In this document: positions 36,732-48,598 of the stretch, one piece after another
Numbering within the stretch: position 1 is the stretch's first letter
Layout of the letters: each line of letters begins with the position of its first letter
From: Mya arenaria
Taxonomy: Eukaryota > Mollusca > Bivalvia > Myida > Myidae
Length of the DNA: 64,000 bases
Reading direction: 5' to 3'
NCBI RefSeq assembly: GCF_026914265.1
Contig: NC_069134.1
Span: forward strand, 68,069,594 to 68,133,593
The notes under the pieces: generated by a model
Database searches by the model: none
What the model saw: only the letters and a program-made list of their open reading frames with translations
Told to the model about the DNA's origin: nothing
Position numbers and translations under genes: made by a program

Positions 36732-39234
36732 GGGCATCTGGTGGACGGGGGTCGAGGCATGAAGGCTGGAGTCTGAGGCATAAGTGCCTGGAGGGTGGAC
36801 TGCTGGACCACTTCAGGGTCGCGGGCCGCCTCCTCGTCCTCCACCATGGTAAACCACTCGTCGGGGGTACTGACAGTCGTCTCGTCGTCCGAGGTGGCGT
36901 TCCGCGAATCTGTCTCCGTGAATGTGAGGTCCGATGAGGAGGATCCGCTGTGGATGCCGTTAGCGTCGGCAATGTCGGAGGAATCCGAAGAACACACTAA
37001 AATGTGTCTTACAATATACAAGTGGACATGTATTTCCAAGTTTTTTTTCTGTTGAAAGTCAACAATGGAGACCACAGCGCCTAAGACTTAAAATACATAA
37101 CTTCAAAAATACTTTCTGCGTGGAATACGCAGATCTGGAAATTTGCGGTTTCTTTGCTTATATGACTGATGATTAATTAGACACTGATAACGTAAGAACT
37201 GTGACGTCATTTTTTGCATTTGTAAACATATACCTTTATTATTTTCTCCTACATTGAGAGCGATGATACCAAGCGTATAGCACTATCATTATGAAATGCC
37301 TGATATATGCTTACTAGAGAGGGGTCTGTATGATAGCGGATATCCGGGGTGCTCCCCGGTGATGGCGGTGAGATCGAGGCGCGGAACCGGCCCCGGCGTG
37401 TGCCTCCCCGTCTCCGGGGTGCTAGCGGAGGCGGCAATGCGCCTAGGGGACGCCTCCTGCTGAATCTGGGCGTAGATCTGGGGCACAGTCAAATTCCGAC
37501 GGGTGAACGACATTTTTGCAGTGCCGTTATTTGGCTAAATATTCAGAAATATAAAAGCAAAGCTTCCGTTAAGTATTTTATCACATAGCTATTTGCAATA
37601 ATTAGTGTGCCGACTAGTTAACACTACATGCAATTCACTGCGTTGATCTATGGAAATAATGGCAATACCTGTTCAAACTCCCGCGTGGTTCCATTATCAA
37701 GAACATGGCGCTCAATGGGAGGAAGGCGAGTTCGGCCTTCACGGTCCAACGGCGGTAAGCATGGACCGCGTGGTGGCGGCTTTGGGTAGCACGGCGGGCG
37801 AGGGACGTGCGGCAGCATGCATTCCCGGTTCGATGGCAGCTGAGGTCCTGGTGGCGGGATCTGGATTCCACGTGTCGGCAACTTGGGACCGCGCGTCGGC
37901 AGGGCCTGAGAGCGTTGTGGTGGCTTAGGACCGCGCGGCGGATGTGGTACATGTCTTGGCGGCATGCATACGCGGTGTGAGGGCAGCTGAGGGCCGGTTG
38001 GCGGCTGCTGGAATTCACGTTGTGGCAACTGTGCTCCGCCCGGAGGCAGGAGAGGGTCGTGTGGTGGCAGCTGTGACCCATGCGGCGGCATGCGTGAGGG
38101 GTGTGAAGCCAGAAAAGGAGGAGGTCCCAACCCTGAAAATTACGTCTACTTCGTGAAGTTAAGCAAACTTGAACCGCAACTCCTAGTGAACGAGTTGCTC
38201 GTCACTGCATAATTCCTTCCCCTGAAATATCGTTATCGTAGGCGAATGGATAGACAGGTCCAACAGAAGGGCATGCGCATAAGCCAGTAAAGAGGCTTGT
38301 ACACCTGAACTTCTCCACGAAGAACACATAGGACGCGCACTTGTACATTTCAATAAAAAGAGCATGCGACGTTGTTTACTGACGTCATGACGCGCATTTT
38401 TGTTTATCAATGTTGACGTCATATAGTTATTCTAAAAATCGCGATTTTGCGAGTTTTTACTTTTATTTTTCAATCGAAATATATTATGATATGTTTAATT
38501 GCCCAATATTGAAATGGCAATGTATTTACCCATAAACCATACGGTAACAGAAATAAGAAGTGACACATCGGCTCTAGTAACTCAGCTGGCATAGGGGCCG
38601 TGGTACCAGACTGAATTTTCTAGCACTGCTAATTCCAATCGTAACAACTCGGTCATCCCGGCAAGCTTCGAGATTATAAGTATCTTTCATGGGCAAGAGT
38701 GTACAATAGGTTCCTCCCGACCCGAGCGTAGGGTGTTTTGCGGAAACGAGGTTTACCGAGTTTCCACAAAACACCCTGCGCGAGGGTCGGGATGAACCAC
38801 CTCAGTTATACAAAATAAAGTAAAAATGATTTTTTGCTACAACTCTTTTGTGCGTAATGAAAATAACTGCGTCTGGATATGTGATGATTCATGTTTGTCA
38901 TAGATATGCGCGCAGTGATTCAGATTATGTCAAATCGGTCGGATTTTTCAACTCCGGACCGGAACCACATGTCCGGTGTGCAAAAAATGAGGAGTAGAGG
39001 ACTCACCATAAGTGTCCGTCATAGTCACACCTAAAATACTTTAGTTCACAGTAAACAGTGATCACACAGCACAAGTATTTTTGCAAAAGCAAATAGTTTG
39101 AATACTTTTGAATTTTCAGTAAAACTACATGGAGCGCCTTTAACCAGTATGACAACCGGTCGTAAGTTTGAAGACTTACCTACATGTACAACGAATGGGC
39201 GTGGCAACCTTTCAATAGTGGCAACATAGAGCAT
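36732..39234 (-). CDS. Proline-rich hypothetical protein, four phase-compatible exons, 3' end not found
   Basis: Not recognised. Candidate exons on the minus strand: 39234-39180 (Met at 39234, GTAAGT donor), 38132-37669, 37534-37315 and 36996-36732, with GT-AG borders and phases 1, 0, 1 and 2 that keep one open frame of about 334 codons. The second exon is almost all Pro, Gly, Arg and Gln (repeated GPQLP and GPKLP motifs). The third has RRNLTVPQIYAQIQQEASPR. The fourth is acidic and Ser/Thr-rich (TDSRNATSDDETTVSTPDEW). These exons are much richer in CpG than their surroundings. The last donor is phase 2, the same phase accepted by the FAM110-family exon at 15686, so this could be an alternative 5' part of that gene; it could equally be a separate gene with a last exon I missed. 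The exon 1 call is the weakest. Confidence 0.5.
38709..38798. repeat. 90-bp near-perfect inverted repeat (hairpin)
   Basis: Two 39-base arms pair with about five mismatches around a 12-base loop. The left arm holds GGGTGTTTTGCGGAAAC and the right arm GTTTCCACAAAACACCC. Both outer ends carry GGTTC/GAACC. Coding is not evident. Confidence 0.85.
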
Positions 39235-39870
39235 GAAAGCGAATGGAAGGGGGCAGCATACGGGCTTTAGAAAAAAGAACTCGCGTATTGTTTTTATCAT
39301 TATTGTGCTTGTACATCGTGTAAATAGATATCTAAAAAAATGTTGTTTTTTTACAAAATTAAAATTGTCAATCTTTTCACGTTATGGATTGACAACGTTT
39401 AAGATGAAGGCGAGTGTGATGTCATTGTTAGTTGTTCCCTATTCGGAGTGGACGCTTCAACAGACAACGGTAGCAGGTTTTGCGTTGGTGGTAATTTCGA
39501 TGCAAAGTGTTTACCATCGACATGTCTTAAAATCGGTTCAATCCATCAAAATATTCCAGACATATTCTTTTTTCGTCCTCTAGTATCCCTTTATAGTTAA
39601 CTTCCCCTTATCTCCAGACCTCTCTCCCCCTTGTCCGTTTTGATCTCACCCATTTCCTTATCACTTTCCATACTCCATTATTGTCTTGCCTCACAATAAT
39701 CCTTTCATCCACAGGGGCAGGTTGCGTTTTTTGACACACCACGGCCCTGTCCGTTTTTTTGTTGTTTTTTTTTTATCAATTTTTTTTTATCATTTTCCAG
39801 TAAGAATATGATGTGGTAACTGTAATTTGTGATAATTGGCAAAAAAAATTTGGTAAATTTTTATTTTATT
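39235..39870. other. Stretch between the proline-rich gene and the 26-bp arrays
   Basis: It may hold the promoter and 5' untranslated region of the minus-strand proline-rich gene. Toward 39600-39800 the plus strand becomes pyrimidine-rich. Nothing firm seen. Confidence 0.3.
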
Positions 39871-39873
39871 ATC

Positions 39874-42315
39874 TTTGTTTTCAGTATCGCCATTCCATAT
39901 TGCCTTTCATTATCGCCCTCCCGTATTGCCTTTCAGTATCGCCCTCCCGTATCGCCTTTCATTCCCGCCCTTACCCAACCCTTTTCAGTATCGCCCTCCC
40001 GTATTGCCTTTCACTATCGCCCTCCCGTATCGCCTTTCAGTATCCCCCTCCCCTATCGCATTTCAGTATCGCCCTCCCGTATTGTCTTTCACTATCGCCC
40101 TCCCGTGTCGCCTTTCAGTATCCCCCTCCCCTATCGCCTTTCAGTATCGCCCTCCCGTATTGCCTTTCACTATCGCCCTCCCGTATCGCCTTTCAGTACC
40201 CCCCTTCCGTATTGCCTTTCAGTATCGCCCTCCCGTATTGCCTTTCACTATCGCCCTCCCGTATCGCCTTTCAGTACCCCCCTTCCGTATTGCCTTTCAG
40301 TATCCCCCTCCCGTATCGGCTTTCAGTATCGCCCTCCCGTATTGCCTTTCAGTATCGCCCTCCCGTATCACATTTCAGTATCGCCCTCCCGTATCGCCTT
40401 TCACTATCGCCCACCCGTATCGCCTTTCATTCCCGCCCACCTCCAACCCGTTATAGTATCGCCCTCCCGAATTGCCTTACAGTATCGCCCTCCCGTATTG
40501 CCTTACAGTATCGCCCTCCCGTATCCCCTTTCAGTATCGCCCTCCCGTATTGCCTTTCAGTATCGCCCTCCCGTATTGCCTTACAGTATCACCCTCCCGT
40601 ATTGCCTTTCAGTATCGCCCTCCCGTATTGCCTTACAGTATCGCCCTCCCGTATTGCCTTACAGTATCGCCCTCCCGTATTGCCTTTCAGTATCGCCCTC
40701 CCGTATTGCCTTACAGTATCGCCCTCCCGTATTGCCTTACAGTATCGCCCTCCCGTATTGCCTTTCATTATCGCCTCCCGTATTGCCTTTCAGTGTCGCC
40801 CTCCCGTATTGCCTTTCATTCCCGCCCTTACCCAACCCCTTTCAGTATCGCCCTCCCGTATTGCCTTTCACTATCGCCCTCCCGTATCGCCTTTCAGTAT
40901 ACCCTCCCCTATCGCCTTTCAGTATCGCCCTCCCGTATTGCCTTTCACTATCGCCCTTCAGTACCCCCCTTCCGTATTGCCTTTCAGTATCCCCATCCCG
41001 TATCGGCTTTCAGTATCGCCCTCCCGTATTGCCTTTCTGTATCGCCCTCCCGTATTGCCTTTCATTATAGCCTCCCGTATCGCCTTTCAGTATTGCCCTC
41101 CCGTATTGCCTTTCATTATCGCCCTCCCGTATCGCCTTTCACTATCACCCTCCCGTATCGCCTTTCCCTATCGCCCTCCCGTATTGCCTTTCAATATCAC
41201 CCTCCCGTATCGCCTTTCACTATCGCCCTCCCGTATTGCCTTTCTGTATCGCCCTCCCGTATTGCCTTTCATTATCGCCTCCCGTATTGCCTTTCAGTAT
41301 TGCCCTCCCGTATTGCCTTTCATTATCGCCCTCCCGTATTGCCTTTCAGTATCGTCCTTCCGTATTGCTATTCATTATCGCCCTCCCGTATTGCCTTATA
41401 GTATCGCCCTTCCGTATTGCCTTTCAGTATCCCCATCCCGTATCGGCTTTCAGTATCGCCCTCCCGTATTGCCTTTCAGTATCGCCCTCCCTTATCACAT
41501 TTCAGTATCGCCCTCCCGTATCGCCTTTCACTATCGCCCTTCCGTATCGCCTTTCAGTATCGCCCTCCCGTATCGCCTTTCACTATCACCCTCCCGTATC
41601 GCCTCTCAGTATCGCCCTCCCGTATTGCCTTTCAATATCGCCCTCCCGTATTGCCTTTCACTATCGCCCTCCCGTATTGCCTTTCTGTATCGCCCTCCCG
41701 TATTGCCTTTCATTATCGCCTCCCGTATCGCCATTCAGTATTGCCCTCCCGTATTGCCTTTCATTATCGCCCTCCCGTATTAACCTTTCAGTATCGTCCT
41801 TCCGTATTGCTATTCATTATCGCCCTCCCGTATTGCCTTATAGTATCGCCCTTCCGTATTGCTATTCAGTATCACCCTCCCGTATCGCCTTTCACTATTG
41901 CCCTCCCGTATTGTCTTTCACTATCGCCCTCCCGTATTGCCTTACAGTATCGCCCTCCCGTACTACCTTTCTGTATCGCCCTCCCGTGTTTCCTTACAGC
42001 AAGCCCCTCCCGTAATGCCTTTCTGTATCGCCCTCCCGTATTGCCTTTCATTCCCGCCCTCCCGTATTGCCTTTCACTATCGCCCTCCGGTATTGCCTTA
42101 CAGTATCGCCCTCCCGTACTGCCTTTCTGTATCGCCCTCACGTGTTGCCTTACAGTATCCCCCTCCCGTAATGCCTTCCTGTATCGCCCTCCCGTATTGC
42201 CTTTCATTCCCGCCCTCCCGTATTGCCTTTCAGTATCGCCCTCCTACATTGCCTTTCATTCTCGCCCTACCGTACTGCCTTTCAGTATCGCCCCCCCCCT
42301 CCCCAAACCCTCTCA
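39874..42315. repeat. 26-bp minisatellite array, first block
   Basis: About 90 or more copies of a 26-bp unit, TATCGCCCTCCCGTATTGCC followed by TTTCAG, with point variants and a few shortened units. The unit has no stop in any plus frame, which produces overlapping ORFs of several hundred codons in all three frames; I do not regard them as genes. Cytosine and thymine dominate the plus strand. Confidence 0.92.
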
Positions 42316-42603
42316 ATATCTCGTGTACCCTTAACTTCTTAAACACACCATTTCCCCTTTCATGCGCGCTCCTTACGATGAAATAGCCTTGCATGAAGTT
42401 CTTACAAAACAGTATATGAACACGATCAGAAAAGCAACAAGAATAAACAGAGAAAGGGAAATAAGATTGAGATAAAGAAGAGATTTACTGATAGGTGGTA
42501 GTGGACCATGTGGAGGTGGCAGTGGGTTCCGGGTAAGCGGGGACAGTTTGGCTCCTGTCCGCCCGTCTGTCCGTGCGGTGACCTGGCTACCCATTGCGGC
42601 ACC
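42316..42603. repeat. Spacer copy A of the duplicated block
   Basis: About 285 bases, from CGTGTACCCTTAACTTCTTA to GACCTGGCTACCCATTGCGG, nearly identical to 44505-44785. It contains the start of an ORF (ATG at 42361) that is stopped by a TAA after 38 codons (about 42475), where copy B has AAA. Confidence 0.9.
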
Positions 42604-44505
42604 TCCCCAAACCCCTTTCATTCCCGCTCTTCAGTATTACCTTTGAGCATCGCCCTCCCCCAGCCCCTTTCATTCCCGGCTTCCCGTATAGCCATTCAGC
42701 ATCGCCCTCCCCAAACCCCTTTCAGTATCGCCCTCCCCCAACCCCTTTCAGTATCGCCCTCCCCCATCCCCTTTCAGTATCGCCCTCCCGTATTGCCTTT
42801 CATTCCCACCCTCCCCCTTTCACTAACGCCCTCCCCTATTGCCTTTCAGTATCGCTCTCCCCCAACCCATTTCATTCTCGCCCTTCCCCCAACCCCTTTC
42901 ATTCTCGCCCTACCGTGTTGTCTTTCAGTATCCCCCTCCCCCAACCCCTTTCAGTATCGCCATTCCATATTGCCTTTCATTATCGCCCTACCGTATTGCC
43001 TTTCAGTATCGCCCTCCCGTATTGCCTTTCAGTGTCGCCCTCCCGTATTGCCTCTCATTCCCGCCCTGCCCCAACACCTTTCACTACCGCCCTTCCATAT
43101 TGCCTTTCTTCCCGCCCTCTCCAACCCCTTTCACCAACGCCCTTCCATATTGCCTTTCATTCCCGCCCACCTCCAACCCCTTACAGTATCGCCCTCCCGA
43201 ATAGCCTTACAGTATCACCCTCCCGTATTGCCTTACAGTATCGTCCTCCCGTATCCCCTTTCAGTATCGCCCTCCCGTATTGCTTTTCAGTATCGCCCTC
43301 CCGTATTGCCTTACAATATCGCCCTCCCGTATTGGCCTTTCATTCCCGCCCTTACCCAACCCCTTTCAGTATCGCCCTCCCGTATTGCCTTTCACTATCG
43401 CCCTCCCGTATCGCCTTTCAGTATCCCCCTCCCCTATCGCATTTCAGTATCGCCCTCCCGTATTGCCTTTCACTATCGCCCTCCCCTATCGCCTTTCAGT
43501 ACCCCCCTTCCGTATTGCCTTTCACTATCCCCCTCCCGTATCGGCTTTCAGTATCGCCCTCCCGTATTGCCTTTCAGTATCCCTTTCCCGTATCACATTT
43601 CAGTATCGCCCTCCCGTATCGCCTTTCACTATCGCCCTCCCGTATCGCATTTCAGTATCGCCCTCTCGTATCGCCTTTCAGTATCGCCCTCCCGTATTGC
43701 CTTTTAATATCGCCCTTCTGTTTTGCCTTTCACTATCGCCCTCCCGTATTGCCTTTCTGTATCGCCCTCCCGTATTGCCTTTCATTATCGCCTCCCGTAT
43801 CGCCTTTCAGTATTGCCCTCCCGTATTGCCTTTCATTATCGCCCTCCCGTGTTGCCTTTCAGTATCGTCCTTCCGTATTGCTATTCATTATCGCCCTCCC
43901 GTATTGCCTTATAGTATCGCCCTTCCGTATTGCTATTCAGTATCGCCCTCCCGTATCGCCTTTCACTATTGCCCTCCCATATTGTCTTTCACTATCGCCC
44001 TCCCGTATTGCCTTACAGTATCGCCCTCCCGTACTACCTTTCTGTATCGCCCTCCCGTGTTGCCTTACAGTAAGCCCCTCCCGTAATGCCTTTCAGTATC
44101 GCCCCACCCCCCCGTATTGCCTTTCATTCACAACCTCCCGTATTGCCTTTCAGTATCGCCCTCCCGTATTGCCTTTCATTCCCGCCCTCCCTTATTGCCT
44201 TTCACTATCGCCCTCCCGTATTGCCTTACAGTATCGCCCTCCCGTACTGCCTTTCTGTATCGCCCTCACGTGTTGCCTTACAGTATCCCCCTCCCGTAAT
44301 GCCTTCCTGTATCGCCCTCCCGTATTGCCTTTCATTCCCGCCCTCCCGTATTACCTTTCAGTATCGCCCTCCTATATTGCCTTTCATTCTCGCCCTACCG
44401 TACTGCCTTTCAGTATCCCCCCCCCTCCACAAACCCTCTCAATATCGCCCTCCCGAATCGTCTTTCAGAATCGCCCTGCTTTATAGACCATCATAATCGC
44501 CCTCT
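42604..44505. repeat. 26-bp minisatellite array, second block
   Basis: Same 26-bp unit as the first block, about 70 copies. The opening 350 bases have more diverged units with CCCCAACCCCTTTCA; the last few hundred bases match the end of the first block unit by unit, consistent with duplication of a block of array plus spacer. Confidence 0.9.
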
Positions 44506-44800
44506 CGTGTACCCTTAACTTCTTAAACACACCATTTCCCCTTCCATGCGCACTCCTTACGATAAAATAGACTTGCATGAAGTTCTTACAAAACAGTATA
44601 TGAACACGATCAGAAAAGCAACAAGAAGAAACAGAGAAAGGGAAATAAGATTGAGAAAAAGAAGAGATTTACTGATAGGTGGTAGTGGACCATGTGGAGG
44701 TGGCAGTGGGTTCCGGGTAAGCGGGGACAGTTTGGCTCCTGTCCGCCCGTCTGTCCGTGCGGTGACCTGGCTACCCATTGCGGCGCGGTTACTTTGACGC
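44505..44800 (+). other. Spacer copy B with an 83-codon ORF
   Basis: The ORF from 44546 to 44797 is Arg-rich in the middle (ATRRNREREIRLRKRRDLL), then Gly/Ser-rich. I do not recognise it. Its twin in copy A is broken by a stop, and the later part reads open on the other strand too, so coding is doubtful. It may be a remnant of a larger gene or element carried along with the array. Confidence 0.35.
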
Positions 44801-44936
44801 GCAGATTGCTTGATTGGAGGCAAAGGCTTGTTGTACATCCTGAAAAATGCACATATGGTGAACTATTGTGTAATGACATACTTTTAAATTAAGAATACTT
44901 TAAGCTCTGGCCCGTACCTAAGGGGTAACGGTTCGA

Positions 44937-44938
44937 TA

Positions 44939-44983
<45 letters not shown>

Positions 44984-44997
44984 TGGTAGTGGTAGTG

Positions 44998-45034
<37 letters not shown>

Positions 45035-45098
45035 TGGTAGTGGTAGTGGTAGTAGTAGCAGCAGCAGGAACAGCAGCAGCAGCAGCAGCAGCAGTAGC

Positions 45099-45158
<60 letters not shown>
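44937..45158. repeat. (TAG)n microsatellite with TGG and CAG interruptions
   Basis: About 220 bases of TAG repeats with phased GTAGTGGTAGTGG stretches and a central CAGCAGCAG segment. It borders the 3' end of a minus-strand non-LTR retrotransposon (AATAAAA then CTACTA on the minus strand), so it may have grown from that element's tail. Confidence 0.92.
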
Positions 45159-46815
45159 TTTATTCGTGCATTATGTCAATAACAGTACATTTCACATCAA
45201 TATCAGATATATCACATATTATATTTGCATGATATTTAGAGTCCTAATAAGTTATATCACAGAAAGTTTAACATGAGATACAAAAAAATACAAGATCTAC
45301 TAAAACAAGTATTACTTCTGGTGTTAATGATAAAGCTATCTAATTTATTACCAAATAAAGTTTAACATAATAAATGACATTGCACAGGATAACCCGTAAA
45401 GATTTGCACAAGCACAAAAGCTTATTTCCAACGGGGTCCATGTCTAAGGTATTAAAAGTGGCATTAAATGATTTAGTGAACAGTATTATATAATATAATA
45501 TCATATACTCAGATGAATTAAATTAATATATGACATTCATCACAAATAAACTACTATCAGTATCACATAATTATATAATATACCACACAATTATACAAAT
45601 AGTTAAGGAATATTTAAAAATTACCAAAAGCAACTATATAAAAATGTGCGTATTCTTAGAAAGCGCACTTATGTTTATCTAATACTAGTACATAAAAATT
45701 ATGAATACAAAAAGACAGACTTTTCAAACTTCTCCATCTCATTTAAGAGGTGAGTTTTGACTAATTTCTTAAAAACACTTACTTTGATTCTATGTCTTTG
45801 ATGTTATTTGGAAGCATGTTCCAATCCCGTATACCATTAAAATAAAAAGAAGCTGCTGTAAAACCACCATTATGTGGGACATAAAATTTTAAGTTGGATC
45901 TACTGCCATATGAGTGAACTTCGTTACATTTGGCAAAATTATCCTTCATATAACTTGGACACTTGTCATAAAATAGTTTGTGTACATGATTCAGCCTAAG
46001 TTGTCTACATCTTTGTTCGACATTTAAAAAACCAAGATCAGCAAAACTTGCCACTGAAAGCGAGGTTCTACAATGAAAATTATTAATAAAACGAACAATT
46101 TTATTTTGTGCCACCTGGAGTCTATTTTTAGACTTCATGGTAAGGCCACAGTACCAAGATGATGAAGCATAGTCAAGATGACATTGAACTAATGCATTAC
46201 AAAGAGTTTTCCTAAGAGATTTGTTTAAAAATTCACGTTGTCTATATAAAAATTTTGATTCTAGAGTTAACCTTCTTAACAATATTGTTCACAGTAGATG
46301 TACCTGACAAATCAGAGTCCAAAATTGACCCAAGATATTTGACTGAATCCTGAGACTTGATTTCATGGCCATTACATTGCATGCTGAAATCCCCTATTTT
46401 GCCAAGTTTACGTTTGGAGCCAAAAATAATACATTCGGTCTTTCCTAAATGAAGGGTTATTTGTTATCAGTTAACCACATGCTGCAGTTTTGCAATTCTT
46501 GACCAAGAACTTGTCTAATAATATCAGGGTCTTTATGAGAAAATAAGATAGCGCTGTCATCAGCATAAAGTATAAGTTTGCAATTAGAACTGATGCTTGT
46601 ATTCATGTCATTAATGTAGCATAAAACAGCAGAGGACCTAATATACTTCCTTGATGTACACCACACACAACTTGATTAAAAAGTCTGATTTGGTATTGTT
46701 AACATGAACAGACTGTTTTCTGTCGGTTAGGTATGAGCGAAACCACTCTACCAACTCCACACCCAAGACCTGTAGCTTTCCTGTATAACGGGTAAAACAG
46801 TTTCGTTAGATACAT
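45159..46815 (-). pseudogene. Decayed, 5'-truncated non-LTR retrotransposon (reverse transcriptase remnant)
   Basis: On the minus strand, blocks typical of a LINE reverse transcriptase appear in the usual order: EWFRSYLTDRKQSV (about 46740), then GVHQGSILGPLL in another frame (about 46645), then LILYADDSAILF with the catalytic YADD (about 46570). A 167-codon C-terminal part follows at 46282-45779 (LCNALVQCHLDYASSSWY). Frameshifts separate these blocks and no endonuclease region is visible upstream, so it is dead and 5'-truncated. The 3' end has AATAAAA next to the trinucleotide array. The clade is not assigned. Confidence 0.8.
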
Positions 46816-48590
46816 TAACTGTCCACAAATGATATTATTTAATGTACTCGTCATTTTTTGTAGTCTTTAGACATAGAAAAGTGATATTTTTAAGCTGTTG
46901 GTGAACATTTTTACAAACCTTTAGTCGTGAGTATTGACGTGGTGCAGCTACATAAGAGCGTTGCTACGTTAATGAACTATGACGTCACAGCGCGGCATTC
47001 TGGGACGGCGTTTTTCGTATCGATCCGCGTCGTCATCATCATCATCATCATCATCATTAGAGTGAGCAGCAGCAGCACAGCCATCATCACTATCTTGTTG
47101 TTGCATCACTGTTAATTCCCCATAAGTAATATAGTACAAGTAATTGCACAATAAAACATGTATTTCCAACGTACTCTGTTATTTATATATTTGTATAGAA
47201 AATGTTTGACGTCATTTGAATGAGTGTTATTCAATGCTACCTGAACCCCGTTTCAAGAAGGTATCTTTTTCGTAAAACTAACGCTGCTTGAGAGTGCTCA
47301 GGTTTACCGGTAAAGTTACGGGCATAATCTGCGATAAACATCCTTACGATACTTTTATTGAAACCCAGTTAACGCCAAAAACGGAGATACGCGTAGAACG
47401 TCACGATCTCAAGCCTTACGCTCGTTATTGGAACGTGGCCCTGTTTTATTGATGAATACAATAAAAAAATGTTTCAGGAAATGTATGCTATTTAAGTAAT
47501 TCAATTTAAAGGTATGGTTTTAACCATGCTGGGAAAACGGCTTCGATTTTTTTTTTGGTCGAACTTCAGGAGAACGCTACTTGTTTGTCGTCTGCACGTG
47601 TATGATTATAGGTTTTAAAGAGTTCTCGTGTTTGATAAGGATTTTTTTTGAAAAGCTTAAGGCTAACAAGCCTTTTAAAAACTACCCACCTAAATGGCTA
47701 AGGCACGGCGTCCATCCGTTTCGTACGTCCGATGTCCACGTACAAGCCAAGTAGTGTGTTCTAAACGTTTCATAATTGGCACTGAACCATTTCCCCATAA
47801 ACCATTACTTCCTAAGATGCAGCATAGATAACACTTCAATGTCTTATGTAAAGGTTTAACGCACTTCGGCGTCTTGCCAGGAGGGACATTAAATAAAATT
47901 TGTAATAAACATTTTAACCATTTATGTTAGCAACCAATCTATCTTAATTCCCCTGTTTAAAAAATGTTGTGGGCATTAATTACAATATGGTCACATGAAT
48001 AGCTTAAGAGTTATGGAAAGGTGCTACCCCCTGTCCTTTTTATATAGCACCGTGCTATCCCCTGTCCTTTTTAGATAGCACTCTTCTGTCCCGAAAACCA
48101 GCATGATCACCATCCTGCCTTAATAGAATTAAATGCTTGAGACTGTCAAATAATACTTCTGATTTGATTAAAACTTATAATTGAATATATAAATACATGT
48201 ACATACAAACTTTACATGGTAGGCAATTTAAACCTCAAATTTCTTCAATTAAACACAATCCGAAATTCATTATACTAAAAATTTCCACAGCTCAATACAA
48301 CATGCTCTTTTTACCTCTAATAGACTGTCCTTTTTAAGCAGCGCACTGTCCTTTTTAAAACCTGACTGTACATGTACATGTATGCTTGTATAGGGATCTG
48401 TCCGAACTGATCAGATTTAAACTTGTAACATGGGGGCCTTTTCACCAAGAATCTTAGAAGTTTTGAACCTAGGAAGGATTTTAAACAGGGCAGTACTCCT
48501 GTGCAGGTATAAAATGGCTGTTAGAACGTTTGATGAACTTCAATCCTTGTCTTACATCAAGCAAAACTGAACTGTGTCTGAATGTTTCAT
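46816..48590. other. Intergenic stretch, no gene recognised
   Basis: Contains an (ATC)n run at about 47032-47060 and a short direct repeat, TATCCCCTGTCCTTTTTAGA-like, at about 48025-48080. The ORF at 46927-47115 and its opposite-strand partner are caused by the ATC run. Confidence 0.4.
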
Positions 48591-48592
48591 GT

Positions 48593-48598
48593 TTTATT
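48593..48598 (-). promoter_or_regulatory. Candidate poly(A) signal for BLCAP
   Basis: AATAAA on the minus strand about 1.15 kb downstream of the BLCAP stop codon. BLCAP has a long 3' untranslated region in vertebrates, so this distance is plausible. Other signals in between cannot be excluded. Confidence 0.3.

Noticed and set aside
37650..38156. Plus-strand ORFs of 92 and 70 codons and a second minus frame of 148 codons
   Set aside because: They overlap the GC-rich, proline-coding minus exon; high GC removes stops in other frames. The minus frame with matching splice phases was kept.
39813..44496. Overlapping plus-strand ORFs of 193-656 codons
   Set aside because: They arise because the 26-bp repeat unit has no stop in any plus frame; the same peptide appears in three registers and there is no splice or start context.
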